This document shows, one piece after another, positions 52,931 through 61,540 of a stretch of 64,000 nucleotides of DNA. Position 1 is the stretch's first letter, and every line of letters starts with the position of its first letter. The notes beneath the pieces were generated by a model. That model was not told the origin of the DNA, searched no databases, and saw nothing but the letters and a program-made list of their open reading frames with translations. Origin of the DNA: Candidatus Methylobacter oryzae (lineage in GTDB: Bacteria; Pseudomonadota; Gammaproteobacteria; Methylococcales; Methylomonadaceae). Made by a program: the position numbers and the translations under genes. The stretch is from the NCBI GenBank assembly GCA_945861405.1, contig CAMAUL010000001.1:62001-126000 (forward strand), written 5' to 3'.

Positions 52931-55171
52931 TTAGTAATTTACCGTCATACCGACATTGAACGAGCGCCCCATGCCGGGAACAGGTGTTCCCTTTGTGGTT
53001 ACCTCCCCGATATAAGTGCCGCCTAAAGGCAGTCCGTAATTCTTATCCAGCAGATTGTCTATGCCGCCATCGATACGCAAATGCTTCCAGGTATAACTGC
53101 TGCGTAAATTGAGCAGCGCGTAACCTGCTGTTTTAGGCTCCAAGCGGACGGCTTGCACGTCGGTTTTAGGCGCGACTATTTCCGTTTCGATGGTATTGGC
53201 CCAAGCGCCTCGCTTATGCTCCAGCGCTACCGTCGCATTGAACGGCATCTGTTGGTACAGATTGTCGCCGGTATCGTTGTTTTTTCCTCTGACATAATTC
53301 ATGCCGACTTTCCCGGTCAGGTTGCCGTATTTGACGTTTTCCAGCAACCGTTTCGACCCGGAAACATCGACGCCGAACAGATGCGCATCGAAGTTGGCCA
53401 GTTGCAGCAAATTAACCGCGCCTCCGTTAGCCGGGGACGGGCTAGCGCAAGTCACGCCATTGCCTGTCTGACAGAGTTTTGCATCAATATAGTTTTCGAC
53501 GTGGGTGTAAAAAGGGGTTATTTTAGTTTCCCAATCTTCCTGATTGGCGTCATGCCAATTGCCTGTAGCGCTGACGGTGTGAGCAACTTCCGGCTTCAGG
53601 TTAATATCGCCGACATAACCGTTGGCATCACCCACCCAGTTGTTCATATACATCGCCATAGGATGAGTCATCATGCCCATGGTACGTCCGCGAGACCAGG
53701 CAAAGCGTTCGTAAAGATTGGGCGAACGGGTTTTTCTGGCAGCACCCAGTTCATAGGTCTGCATGTCATTAAAGGTGTAGCGCGCCAATGCCGTCCAGTC
53801 CACATTAATGTCGGTTTGTTTTTTATTTTGGCTGTTAACCGTCCGCGCTTCCGGCGTGACCACGCCATAATCCATCACATTACCGGCATTCATTTCCACC
53901 GCGCCGACACGGACGCCGAGTTGAGTCAGCCATTGCTGGTTCCACCGTCCTTCCCATTCGGTAAATAGGTCGATCCGGTCGCGCTTTCCTGCATTGATGT
54001 TCCAGAACGACCCCGGCCCTTGCATCATGACCATCGGGTTGGGGCCTATCGGATCCCACCAATCATCCAGACGGTAGCGCTGATACTCGCTGCCTACCGT
54101 CAGCATATGCTTGTCGGTGACATCGATATTGGCTTTGACCGACAAACCCTGGTTGACGCCGTAAGTCTCCATCGGCATGTTTCGGGTCGGCGTAGTCATT
54201 TTGTCCGCCAGGAAGTTCATCTTGTGCCGAGCATCCTCGTGATAAGCGCGGGTTTCCACATTACCCCAGTTAAACTTGCTCTTGGTATAGACATTGGCGA
54301 ACCAGCTGTCATCGCCGGTCATGTCCATGCGCACGTTGGGGAAGGCTTGATAAGGAATGTTTTGCTGGCCGACCTTGATGACGGCAAGATGATCGTCGTG
54401 GCGCAGGGCCAGCGACAGTGATTGGTTCTCGGATTTATAGGCTGAAGAGCCCACGACATCATTGCCGTTTTTGGTATTTTGAGTGGTGAAATTTCCGCCC
54501 GCTTTGTAATTGCGGGACTGCACCGTTGAACCGGTGTACTTAAGCTCGGCATGTTCGTTGGCTATCGAGGCGGAAATATTGCCGCCCCGCGCATCGCCGT
54601 TGGTGCGATAAAAGGTTGAGGCTTGGCCTTTTATCAACGGCACCTTGCCATCTTCGGCAAATTCGGGATCGGCGGAGTTAACCCTAATCGTGCCGCCGAT
54701 GCTGTCGCCGCCCATGCTGACCGGCGTGATCCCGGCAAGCACCTGAGCGCTCAGTACGCTGGACGGGGACACATAAGACAGCGCTGGGTTCATGTGATTG
54801 GCGCAAGCCGAAATCAGATTCATGCCATCGACTTGAGTCCGCAAACGGTCGTCCGCTAGACCATGGATAACCGGCCTGCTGGAAATGCCGCCGCCACCGG
54901 AAAAGCTCATGCCCGGCGTGCCTTTAAGCATTTGCGCGGTATCGCTGGTCGTGGTTCTGGCCAGGGCTATTTTGGAATGGTCGAGATAACTGCCGAACGG
55001 CTGATCGATATTGGCCGATTGCCCTTTGATGGTCAGCATGTCCAAAACCAACGGTTCTTCGGTCTTTTTCGCAGTCTCTTTTTTCTGCGCAGGCTTGACG
55101 CTCGTTACCGGCTCGGCGGCAACCCCGGCGCTCAGATAGCCGACGCCCAATAATAGTAGGTATTTTTTCAT
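52931..55171 (-). CDS. oprC: TonB-dependent copper receptor, OprC/NosA family
   Basis: 746 residues. Signal peptide MKKYLLLLGVGYLSAGVAAE, plug about 40-175, barrel to the C-terminal GRSFNVGMTVNY. The family signature is clear: RPVIHGLADDRLRTQVDGMN, then ACANHMNPALSYVSP and VLAGITPVSMGGDSIGGTI. The copper ligands known from OprC, CxxxM and HxM, are present as Cys123-Met127 and His316-Met318. The sequence is also rich in Met (e.g. TMGMMTHPMAMYMNN). It should import copper through the outer membrane with TonB energy. In a methanotroph this would feed copper-dependent methane monooxygenase (inference). Confidence 0.88.
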   Translation of the reverse strand: MKKYLLLLGVGYLSAGVAAEPVTSVKPAQKKETAKKTEEPLVLDMLTIKGQSANIDQPFGSYLDHSKIALARTTTSDTAQMLKGTPGMSFSGGGGISSRPVIHGLADDRLRTQVDGMNLISACANHMNPALSYVSPSSVLSAQVLAGITPVSMGGDSIGGTIRVNSADPEFAEDGKVPLIKGQASTFYRTNGDARGGNISASIANEHAELKYTGSTVQSRNYKAGGNFTTQNTKNGNDVVGSSAYKSENQSLSLALRHDDHLAVIKVGQQNIPYQAFPNVRMDMTGDDSWFANVYTKSKFNWGNVETRAYHEDARHKMNFLADKMTTPTRNMPMETYGVNQGLSVKANIDVTDKHMLTVGSEYQRYRLDDWWDPIGPNPMVMMQGPGSFWNINAGKRDRIDLFTEWEGRWNQQWLTQLGVRVGAVEMNAGNVMDYGVVTPEARTVNSQNKKQTDINVDWTALARYTFNDMQTYELGAARKTRSPNLYERFAWSRGRTMGMMTHPMAMYMNNWVGDANGYVGDINLKPEVAHTVSATGNWHDANQEDWETKITPFYTHVENYIDAKLCQTGNGVTCASPSPANGGAVNLLQLANFDAHLFGVDVSGSKRLLENVKYGNLTGKVGMNYVRGKNNDTGDNLYQQMPFNATVALEHKRGAWANTIETEIVAPKTDVQAVRLEPKTAGYALLNLRSSYTWKHLRIDGGIDNLLDKNYGLPLGGTYIGEVTTKGTPVPGMGRSFNVGMTVNY

Positions 55172-55480
55172 TGTTTCGATTGTTATAGTGATGAATGATC
55201 TATAAACATAAGCACGTTACATGCCAAGCCGCAAAAGCCCCGCCAGCCCTGGCTTACGAGGCACTTTTTAGACAGCGTTTTACTAAATATGCGTCATATG
55301 CCGCACTTTTGTCTGTCAAATAACACAGTTATGGAATGGCTTGCTCCGAGCCTAGTCATTGCCGTGATTATCAAAAACCAATAGACGCCAAGAGACCCAA
55401 GGCAAGAACTAACAAAAGCAGTTTAAAATCGGTTAAAATAGCGATTTCCGATAATAATCCTGTAACGGGTTGAAAGCGTA
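55172..55480. other. Promoter region between the copper receptor and aroG
   Basis: 309 bases between divergent genes. It contains the second copy of the 21-bp motif (55286-55306) and AAATAACACAGTTA (55318-55331). Nearer aroG, GGTTAAAATAGCG at about 55431 could hold its -10 box. No gene. Confidence 0.5.
55286..55306 (+). promoter_or_regulatory. Shared 21-bp motif, copy 2
   Basis: AATATGCGT, then C, then ATATGCCGCAC on the plus strand, about 115 bases ahead of the copper receptor start. See copy 1 at 52376-52396. The inner part CGT(C)ATATGCCG is partly self-complementary around CATATG. Confidence 0.45.
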
Positions 55481-56569
55481 ATGCATACAAAATACAACAC
55501 TGATGACCTTCGAATTTGCGGGACTAAGGAAGTCATAGCCCCAGTTCAGGTTCATACTGAAATGCCGATCAGCGAGGCTGCGGCGCAAACGACCGCGCTG
55601 GCCCGGCAGGAAATACACAAGATTCTAGCCGGCCTGGATGACCGGTTGGTCGTGGTAGTCGGCCCTTGCTCGATCCATGACCCGATAGCCGCGCATGAAT
55701 ATGCCCGGCTTTTGAAAGCGGTCAAAGACGAGCTGACAGACGACCTGGTGATCGTGATGCGGGTCTATTTTGAAAAACCGCGCACCACGGTGGGCTGGAA
55801 AGGCCTGATTAACGATCCCGACCTGGATTCCAGTTTCAATATCAACAAGGGCCTGCGCATCGCCAGACGCTTGCTGCTGGATGTGAACGAAGCGGGCGTT
55901 CCGGCCGCAACCGAATATCTGGATTTAATCACGCCGCAATATATCTCCGACCTGATCGCCTGGGGCGCTATCGGTGCCAGAACCACTGAAAGCCAGGGGC
56001 ACCGCGAATTGGCTTCCGGCGTGTCTTGCCCTATCGGCTTTAAAAACTCCACCGACGGCACCATAAAAATCGCTATCGATGCGATAGGCGCGGCGATGAG
56101 TCCGCATCACTTTATCTCGCTGAGCAAAGCCGGTCATTCGGCGATATTCTCCACCACCGGCAATGAAGATGTGCATATCATTTTAAGAGGCGGCAATGAT
56201 CGCCCTAATTATGATGCGGTCAGCGTGGAACAGGTTGCAGAAGGCTTGGCAAATGCCGACTTAAAGCCGAATATCATGATCGATTTCAGCCATGCCAACA
56301 GCTTGAAACAATGCCAGCGGCAATTGATCGTCGGCGACGATGTCGCCGGACAAATCGCCAACGGCGACCACCGGATTATGGGCGTGATGATCGAAAGCCA
56401 TCTTAAGGCAGGCAATCAAAAGGTTGTCGAAGGCCAGCCGCTGGTCTACGGCCAAAGCATTACCGATGCCTGTTTGTCCTGGGATGATACAGTTCCGCTG
56501 TTACGTGAACTGGCGGCAGCGGTGCAAAAACGCAGAACCGTGGACACCAGCCGGAGTTTAAGCAGATGA
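55481..56569 (+). CDS. aroG: 3-deoxy-7-phosphoheptulonate synthase (DAHP synthase, class I)
   Basis: 362 residues, AroF/G/H type. It joins PEP and erythrose 4-phosphate at the start of aromatic amino acid synthesis. Visible site regions: [19 protein letters not shown] (the metal Cys in GPCSIHD), [36 protein letters not shown] and [13 protein letters not shown]. Feedback type (Phe, Tyr or Trp) cannot be told. It overlaps thiSG by four bases (ATGA), an unusual pairing. Confidence 0.95.
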   Translation: MHTKYNTDDLRICGTKEVIAPVQVHTEMPISEAAAQTTALARQEIHKILAGLDDRLVVVVGPCSIHDPIAAHEYARLLKAVKDELTDDLVIVMRVYFEKPRTTVGWKGLINDPDLDSSFNINKGLRIARRLLLDVNEAGVPAATEYLDLITPQYISDLIAWGAIGARTTESQGHRELASGVSCPIGFKNSTDGTIKIAIDAIGAAMSPHHFISLSKAGHSAIFSTTGNEDVHIILRGGNDRPNYDAVSVEQVAEGLANADLKPNIMIDFSHANSLKQCQRQLIVGDDVAGQIANGDHRIMGVMIESHLKAGNQKVVEGQPLVYGQSITDACLSWDDTVPLLRELAAAVQKRRTVDTSRSLSR

Positions 56570-57543
56570 TCGTTTATGTGAACGGCGAAACCCGCGACTG
56601 CGCCGAAAACAGCAAGGTTGCCGATGTGGTTGCCGAGCTGGGATTAACCGGCAAAAAAATTGCGATTGAACTGAATAAGGAAATTTTGCCGTTTCAGCAA
56701 TATGATACCCAGGTGTTACAGGCAGGGGATCGCCTGGAAATTGTCCATGCGATTGGCGGCGGTCAGGATGATTCTTTTGTTATTGCAGGCGTTTCTTATC
56801 ATTCACGCTTGCTGGTCGGCACCGGCAAATATAAGGATATGGAAGAAACCCGCTTGGCCATTGAAGCCAGCGGCGCGCAAATTGTGACGGTAGCGATACG
56901 CCGCACCAATATCGGCCAAAATCCCGGTGAGCCTAATTTGCTGGATGTTATTTCGCCGGACAAATACACCATCCTGCCCAACACCGCCGGTTGTTATACC
57001 GCCGAAGACGCGGTCAGAACCTGTCGCTTGGGCCGGGAACTGCTCGGCGGCCACAAGCTGGTCAAGCTGGAAGTATTGGCCGACCAAAAAACATTGTTCC
57101 CCGATGTGGCGGAAACTTATATCGCCGCCGAACTGCTGGTCAAGGACGGCTTTGATGTGATGGTCTACACCAATGACGACCCAATAGCCGCCAAAAGGCT
57201 GGAAGAGATCGGCTGCGTCGCGGTCATGCCACTGGCCGCGCCGATTGGCTCCGGTTTGGGGGTGCGTAATCCCTATAACATTTTAACCATTGTAGAAAAT
57301 GCCAATGTGCCTATTTTGGTCGACGCCGGCGTCGGTACGGCTTCCGATGCAGCCATTGCGATGGAACTGGGTTGCGACGGGGTATTGATGAATACCGCGA
57401 TAGCCGCCGCTAAAAATCCGGTACTGATGGCCTCGGCGATGCGCAAAGGCATTGAGGCAGGCCGGGAAGCGTTCTTGGCCGGACGCATGCCGCGCAAGCG
57501 TTTTGCGTCTGCCTCGTCACCAATAGACGGCTTGTTTTTTTAA
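56566..57543 (+). CDS. thiG: ThiS-ThiG fusion: sulfur carrier plus thiazole synthase
   Basis: 325 residues in one frame. Residues 1-66 are ThiS ([20 protein letters not shown] ... [10 protein letters not shown]), complete with its Gly-Gly end. Residues 67-325 are ThiG ([21 protein letters not shown]; catalytic Lys167 in [49 protein letters not shown]). ThiG makes the thiazole phosphate of thiamin from deoxyxylulose phosphate, dehydroglycine and ThiS thiocarboxylate. Normally ThiS needs a free C-terminal Gly, so the fused GGG-QDD junction must be cut or work differently. Such fusions are annotated in other proteobacteria. Coupled to aroG. Confidence 0.93.
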   Translation: MIVYVNGETRDCAENSKVADVVAELGLTGKKIAIELNKEILPFQQYDTQVLQAGDRLEIVHAIGGGQDDSFVIAGVSYHSRLLVGTGKYKDMEETRLAIEASGAQIVTVAIRRTNIGQNPGEPNLLDVISPDKYTILPNTAGCYTAEDAVRTCRLGRELLGGHKLVKLEVLADQKTLFPDVAETYIAAELLVKDGFDVMVYTNDDPIAAKRLEEIGCVAVMPLAAPIGSGLGVRNPYNILTIVENANVPILVDAGVGTASDAAIAMELGCDGVLMNTAIAAAKNPVLMASAMRKGIEAGREAFLAGRMPRKRFASASSPIDGLFF

Positions 57544-57591
57544 TTTTGTAGTCCGCGCCCCGCCGGGCGCTCTTTATGCCCCTTAGTTATC

Positions 57592-58287
57592 ATGCCCTCC
57601 CCTGAACAAGCCACCCCGCATAGAATCCGCAGTTTTATCCGCCGACAAGGACGCATTACCCAAGGCCAACAATTAGCCTTGGATAATCATTCGGACAGAT
57701 ATTGTCTCGATCCTGATGCGGACTATGATTTCAGCCAAGTTTTTGGCCGCGTCGCGCCGTTGATTGTTGAAATAGGTTTCGGCACCGGCGACAGCTTGGT
57801 AAAAATGGCGGAGGACAACCCCGATAATGACTATATCGGCATAGAAGTACACAAACCGGGTGTAGGACATTTAATGCTGCTGCTGGATCAACAAAATCTG
57901 AGCAACGTCAGAATCTACTGCCACGATGCAATGGACATTATCGAACACAAAATCGCCGACAATAGCTTGGCTGGCGTGCATTTGTTCTTCCCCGACCCGT
58001 GGCCTAAACAGAAACATCATAAACGGCGCATCGTCAGGCCCAGCTTTGTTGAGTTGTTAGCCAAGAAATTGCAGCCGGACGGTTATTTTCATGCGGCGAC
58101 CGATTGGAAAAATTACGCGGAACACATGCTGAAAATATTGTCGGCTGGCGTCGGCATCAGCAATGCCAGCCAAACCGGCGGCTATTGCGAACGCCCTGAA
58201 TACCGCCCGTTAACCCGGTTTGAGCAGCGCGGCATGCGCCTGGGGCATGGGGTGTGGGATTTGGTTTTTAGGAAAACCCAAAACTGA
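57592..58287 (+). CDS. trmB: tRNA (guanine-46-N7)-methyltransferase TrmB
   Basis: 231 residues. Methylates G46 in the variable loop of tRNAs. SAM motif LIVEIGFGTGDSLVKMAE (about 61-78), then IGIEVHKPGVG, the substrate motif VHLFFPDPWPKQKHHKRRIV (about 128-147) and the C-terminal TRFEQRGMRLGHGVWDLVF. Normal length. It follows thiSG by 48 bases and may be in the same operon. Confidence 0.96.
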   Translation: MPSPEQATPHRIRSFIRRQGRITQGQQLALDNHSDRYCLDPDADYDFSQVFGRVAPLIVEIGFGTGDSLVKMAEDNPDNDYIGIEVHKPGVGHLMLLLDQQNLSNVRIYCHDAMDIIEHKIADNSLAGVHLFFPDPWPKQKHHKRRIVRPSFVELLAKKLQPDGYFHAATDWKNYAEHMLKILSAGVGISNASQTGGYCERPEYRPLTRFEQRGMRLGHGVWDLVFRKTQN

Positions 58288-58344
58288 AATCCAGTTTTTT
58301 ATCGTAAAACCGAAAATTAGGGGGCAGGTTTTCATAAGCTTTAA

Positions 58345-58730
58345 TCAGTGAGCCGCTTTTTTTGAGAAATAAACGACTTCCAGTAAGTCTTGAAAATGAT
58401 CGTCAGCCGTTATTAGCGGCACATCAAATTGTCTTGCGGAAGCATAAAAATCGCATCGGCAAACGATAGTCGATGCTGCAAAGCCATGTCCGCCGCATAC
58501 AGAGACAGCTGGGTAGTCAATGGTAAGACCCGCCCTTGTTCGGTTAAAGCGATAACCTCCAATGCCGCAACTTCATTTTTTTCCCGCTTTGCCCATTTGT
58601 AGAGCTCAAACTGCACAGTAGTGGGAATAATCAATTCAGCCGGATCGTCCAGATAAGGCTTAAAGACATCAGCTAACAAGCCATCGGTTAACCATTCTAT
58701 CCAACCGCAGGTATCAACCAGACTGGACAT
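58345..58730 (-). pseudogene. vapC: VapC-type PIN toxin, frameshifted
   Basis: PIN-domain toxin (RNase) in operon with the AbrB-type antitoxin (TAATG overlap). Frame 0 gives 105 residues: MSSLVDTCGWIEWLTDGL with Asp6, TTVQFELYKWAKR with the second acid, and LSFADAIF with the third, then MLPQDNLMCR and a stop. At the A5 run (58446-58450; T5 on the coding strand) two extra bases have shifted the frame. Taking GCGATTTATGC as the original restores ASARQFDVPLITADDHFQDL, then EVVYFSKKAAH to a stop at 58345, including the fourth acid ADD. So the toxin is probably inactive. Confidence 0.78.
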
Positions 58731-58939
58731 TAGATTCTGTCCTGATGATCCCTGTAATCATTTGGGTTGCAGTTTTTGAAGTTACCCCTGGCTTCAGTTA
58801 ATGAGCGAACCGGAACCAGCTCAATAATGTTGCCTTTAGCGATCAGGGTAAACTGTTGACCCGCTTTCAGATCAAGTTGATCCCGGATAGCTTTAGGTAT
58901 TGCCAATTGGAATTTACTGGATAATTTAGCCGAAATCAT
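58730..58939 (-). CDS. vapB: AbrB/VapB-type antitoxin
   Basis: 69 residues: MISAKLSSKFQLAIPKAIRD, then QLDLKAGQQFTLIAKGNIIELVPV, the swapped-hairpin SpoVT/AbrB DNA-binding fold, followed by a C-terminal tail (ARGNFKNCNPNDYRDHQDRI) that would neutralise the PIN toxin. AGAGG precedes ATG. The antitoxin is intact although its toxin gene is frameshifted. Confidence 0.85.
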   Translation of the reverse strand: MISAKLSSKFQLAIPKAIRDQLDLKAGQQFTLIAKGNIIELVPVRSLTEARGNFKNCNPNDYRDHQDRI

Positions 58940-59499
58940 AATAACCTCTTGTAATGCTATCGATCAAAGAAAGGTAAAATTATAAAGAGTACTCTGGACT
59001 GAAGCAAGCATTGGCCTGTTCATTTCTATGCTGGAAAAAATCAGACTTCTTTCGATGTTTGTGCTTTAGCTGGTTCCCAAGCTCCAGCTCTCATCTTTAT
59101 ACACAAGTGCCTTCGGGACACCGTCATTCTGGCAGGGATGCCGGAATCCAGTCACATGGATGTGAAGCTATCGACTGGCACTTCGCTTCGATCAATCTCT
59201 TGCATAGCTGTCAAGTTACCGTCCATGGCGCTGGATACCGGCATCCATGCCGGTATGACGACTCTTGGACAGGGTTGTGTATAACGACGAGAGCTCCAGC
59301 TTGGGAACCCAGTCTTGGAAGCTCCAGCTTCCTGTCCCGCGAAGCTGGAGCTTCGCCTCCCGAATTCCCAAGCTGGAGCTTGGGAACTAGCGAAATCAGG
59401 ATTTCACATCAGTTTGAATCGCACCCAACCCTACCCACTAAATTGAATCGTATGCTATCAAATGCTATCATTCAAACAACATTTTTTAGGAGGTCTATC
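58940..59499. repeat. 560-bp gene-free region built of palindromes
   Basis: 59070-59312 is a nested palindrome: outer CTGGTTCCCAAGCTCCAGCT with the complementary AGCTCCAGCTTGGGAACCCAG arm; inner TTTATACACAA / TTGTGTATAA; core GTCATTCTGGCAGGGATGCC / GGCATCCATGCCGGTATGAC. It has the same plan as 12121-12439. It is followed by GAAGCTCCAGCTTC / GAAGCTGGAGCTTC (about 59318-59354) and TTCCCAAGCTGGAGCTTGGGAA (59365-59386). The last 70 bases carry the promoter and AGGAGG site of the next gene. Confidence 0.75.
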
Positions 59500-59733
59500 A
59501 TGGCAAATTTAAGTGTTAGAAAACTGGATGAGGATGTCTTTTCAAAACTGCGCATGCGTGCTGAGACGCATGGCGTTTCGATGGAAGAAGAAGTACGCCA
59601 AATTCTTAAACAAGCCGTTACAAACCCTATTAAACTTGGCGATATGGCTTTGCAATTGTTTGGTGAAAAGCAAGGAGTCGAACTGGAATTGCCTGAACAT
59701 ACGCCGCATGAGCCATTGGAGTTATTGGGGTGA
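59500..59733 (+). CDS. FitA-like ribbon-helix-helix antitoxin
   Basis: 77 residues: MANLSVRKLDEDVFSKLRMR, then AETHGVSMEEEVRQILKQAV, a ribbon-helix-helix of the FitA/VapB type (Arc-like), plus a C-terminal tail (GVELELPEHTPHEPLELLG) that should block the toxin site. A strong AGGAGG lies six bases before ATG 59500, ruling out the longer upstream frame, which is repeat sequence. Its stop overlaps the toxin start (GTGA). Confidence 0.88.
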   Translation: MANLSVRKLDEDVFSKLRMRAETHGVSMEEEVRQILKQAVTNPIKLGDMALQLFGEKQGVELELPEHTPHEPLELLG

Positions 59734-60146
59734 TTGTTCTGGATACCAATGTCATTTCAGAAGTCATGCGCCCTCACCCAAGCGAGGCTGTTGTGGCATG
59801 GCTAAACCAACAACCCGGCACCAACCTCTTTATTACATCCATAAGCCTTGCGGAAATCGGATACGGCTTGCGTGTCCTGACCGACGGACAACGCCGTAGA
59901 AATTTGCAAAACCGTTTTGAAGAATTCGCTAGCCAAGGATTTGAATATAGGATACTCAACTTTGATGCCGCTGCTGCGCATATTTATTCTGAAATAATGG
60001 GACACCAAAAAGAAATCGGCAGCCCAATGAGCTTTCCCGACGGACAAATCGCCGCAATTACGTTGGTCAATCATTTTATGCTTGCAACCCGCAATATTAA
60101 GGACTTTAGCAGTTGCGGTCTTGCTTTGATAAATCCTTTTGAATAG
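59730..60146 (+). CDS. FitB/VapC-like PIN-domain toxin
   Basis: 138 residues, GTG start at 59730. All four PIN acids are present: Asp5 (VLDTNVISEVMRP), Glu42 (SLAEIGYG), Asp104 (SFPDGQIAA) and Asp125 (TRNIKDF). Probably an Mg-dependent RNase held in check by the FitA-like partner. Unlike the vapC 1 kb to the left, it looks intact. Confidence 0.9.
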   Translation: MIVLDTNVISEVMRPHPSEAVVAWLNQQPGTNLFITSISLAEIGYGLRVLTDGQRRRNLQNRFEEFASQGFEYRILNFDAAAAHIYSEIMGHQKEIGSPMSFPDGQIAAITLVNHFMLATRNIKDFSSCGLALINPFE

Positions 60147-60233
60147 AAGCGTGGAGTTTTATTGGTAAATTTTGCATGGTATTGTGGCGTGACTCCTTAA
60201 CTTCGTAAACACATTATATCCCCGTCGCCAGCT

Positions 60234-61313
60234 ATGGACATCAACAGCCAAAAAATGATTACCCTCGCCTTGCAAATCAAACAATGGGGATTAGCGTTGG
60301 GCTTTCAACAGGTTGGCATCACCGACACCGCTATGCCGGAAGCCGAAGCGCATCTGCAAAACTGGCTGGCCCATAATTTCCACGGCGAAATGGACTATAT
60401 GCAGCGTCATGGCCTTAAGCGCAGCAGGCCGGAGTTGTTGCATCCGGGAACTGTGCGTGTTATTTCGGTGCGCATGGATTATCTGCCGGAACCTGCCGCC
60501 GCGATGAATCAGGCGCTGGCCGATCCGGCTTCAGCTTATATATCCCGCTATGCGCTGGGCCGCGATTACCACAAGCTGATGCGCAATCGCCTGCAAAAAC
60601 TGGCCGACAAGATTCAGGCAGAAATCGGCTCAGAGCTTCCTAGTGCCATGCGGGCTTTTGTCGACAGCGCTCCGGTTCTGGAAAAAGCCTTGGCCGAAAA
60701 AGCAGGCTTAGGCTGGATCGGCAAACATTCCAATGTCATCAACCGCAAGGCCGGATCGTGGTTTTTTCTGGGCGAGCTGTTCACTAATCTGCCGCTACCT
60801 ATAGACAGCCCGGCTACCGCGTATTGCGGCGAGTGCCGCGCTTGTCTCGATATTTGCCCGACCCAGGCGATAATTGCGCCCTATCAGGTCGATGCCAGAC
60901 GCTGTGTGTCTTACCTGACTATCGAACTGCACGGCTCTATCCCTGAAAACTTAAGGCCGCTGATCGGCAACCGTATCTATGGCTGCGACGACTGCCAGCT
61001 CATCTGCCCGTGGAACCGTTTTGCCAAGCTGACCGGCGAACAGGATTTTAGCCCCAGGCACCGGCTCAACGCCCGGCAACTGCTTGAGGTTTTCGCCTGG
61101 GATGAAGCAACATTTCTGGCAAAAACCGAAGGCTCGGCGATACGTAGAATCGGCCATCAGCGCTGGCTCAGGAATATCGCGGTGGCATTGGGCAACTCGC
61201 CTGCATCAACGCTTGTCATTGATAGCTTAAAACCTAGACTGGCTCATGACTCTGAGATGGTCAGAGAGCATGTCCTATGGGCCTTGAAGCAACAAGCCGC
61301 CACAGTTGTTTAA
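60234..61313 (+). CDS. queG: Epoxyqueuosine reductase QueG
   Basis: 359 residues. Carries out the last step of queuosine synthesis in tRNA, using cobalamin and two 4Fe-4S clusters. Cluster ligands: YCGECRACLDICPTQAI (CxxCxxCxxxCP, about 198-214) and YGCDDCQLICPWN (about 249-261), with a further Cys in RRCVSYLTIE. The N-terminal cobalamin domain has HNFHGEMDYMQRH and YALGRDYHKLMR; HEAT-like end. Length normal. Confidence 0.94.
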   Translation: MDINSQKMITLALQIKQWGLALGFQQVGITDTAMPEAEAHLQNWLAHNFHGEMDYMQRHGLKRSRPELLHPGTVRVISVRMDYLPEPAAAMNQALADPASAYISRYALGRDYHKLMRNRLQKLADKIQAEIGSELPSAMRAFVDSAPVLEKALAEKAGLGWIGKHSNVINRKAGSWFFLGELFTNLPLPIDSPATAYCGECRACLDICPTQAIIAPYQVDARRCVSYLTIELHGSIPENLRPLIGNRIYGCDDCQLICPWNRFAKLTGEQDFSPRHRLNARQLLEVFAWDEATFLAKTEGSAIRRIGHQRWLRNIAVALGNSPASTLVIDSLKPRLAHDSEMVREHVLWALKQQAATVV

Positions 61314-61351
61314 AATTCGCTAGAATCATGCACGAAATAACTTGAGCAACT

Positions 61352-61458
61352 GTAGGGGCGGATTCATTCGCCCTGGGCGGATGAATCCGCCCCCTACACG
61401 CCGCACAAAAACGCACTGATTCCGTTCGTGATGAATTTGCAGGCGAAGCCTGCACTCC
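61352..61458. repeat. Two palindromic repeats after queG
   Basis: GTAGGGGCGGATTCATTCGCC (61352-61372) pairs with GGCGGATGAATCCGCCCCC-TAC (61377-61397). GCAGGCGAAGCCTGCACTCC (61439-61458) is a half copy of the GGAGTGCA family. The lead-in GAAATAACTTGAGCAA also occurs at about 37465. Confidence 0.75.
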
Positions 61459-61540
61459 AGTATTTCCACACTTTTAATTTAAATGACGCCAACCTGGATT
61501 GTTTGTATCATCCCACCAACGCACACCAATACGGGTAGCC

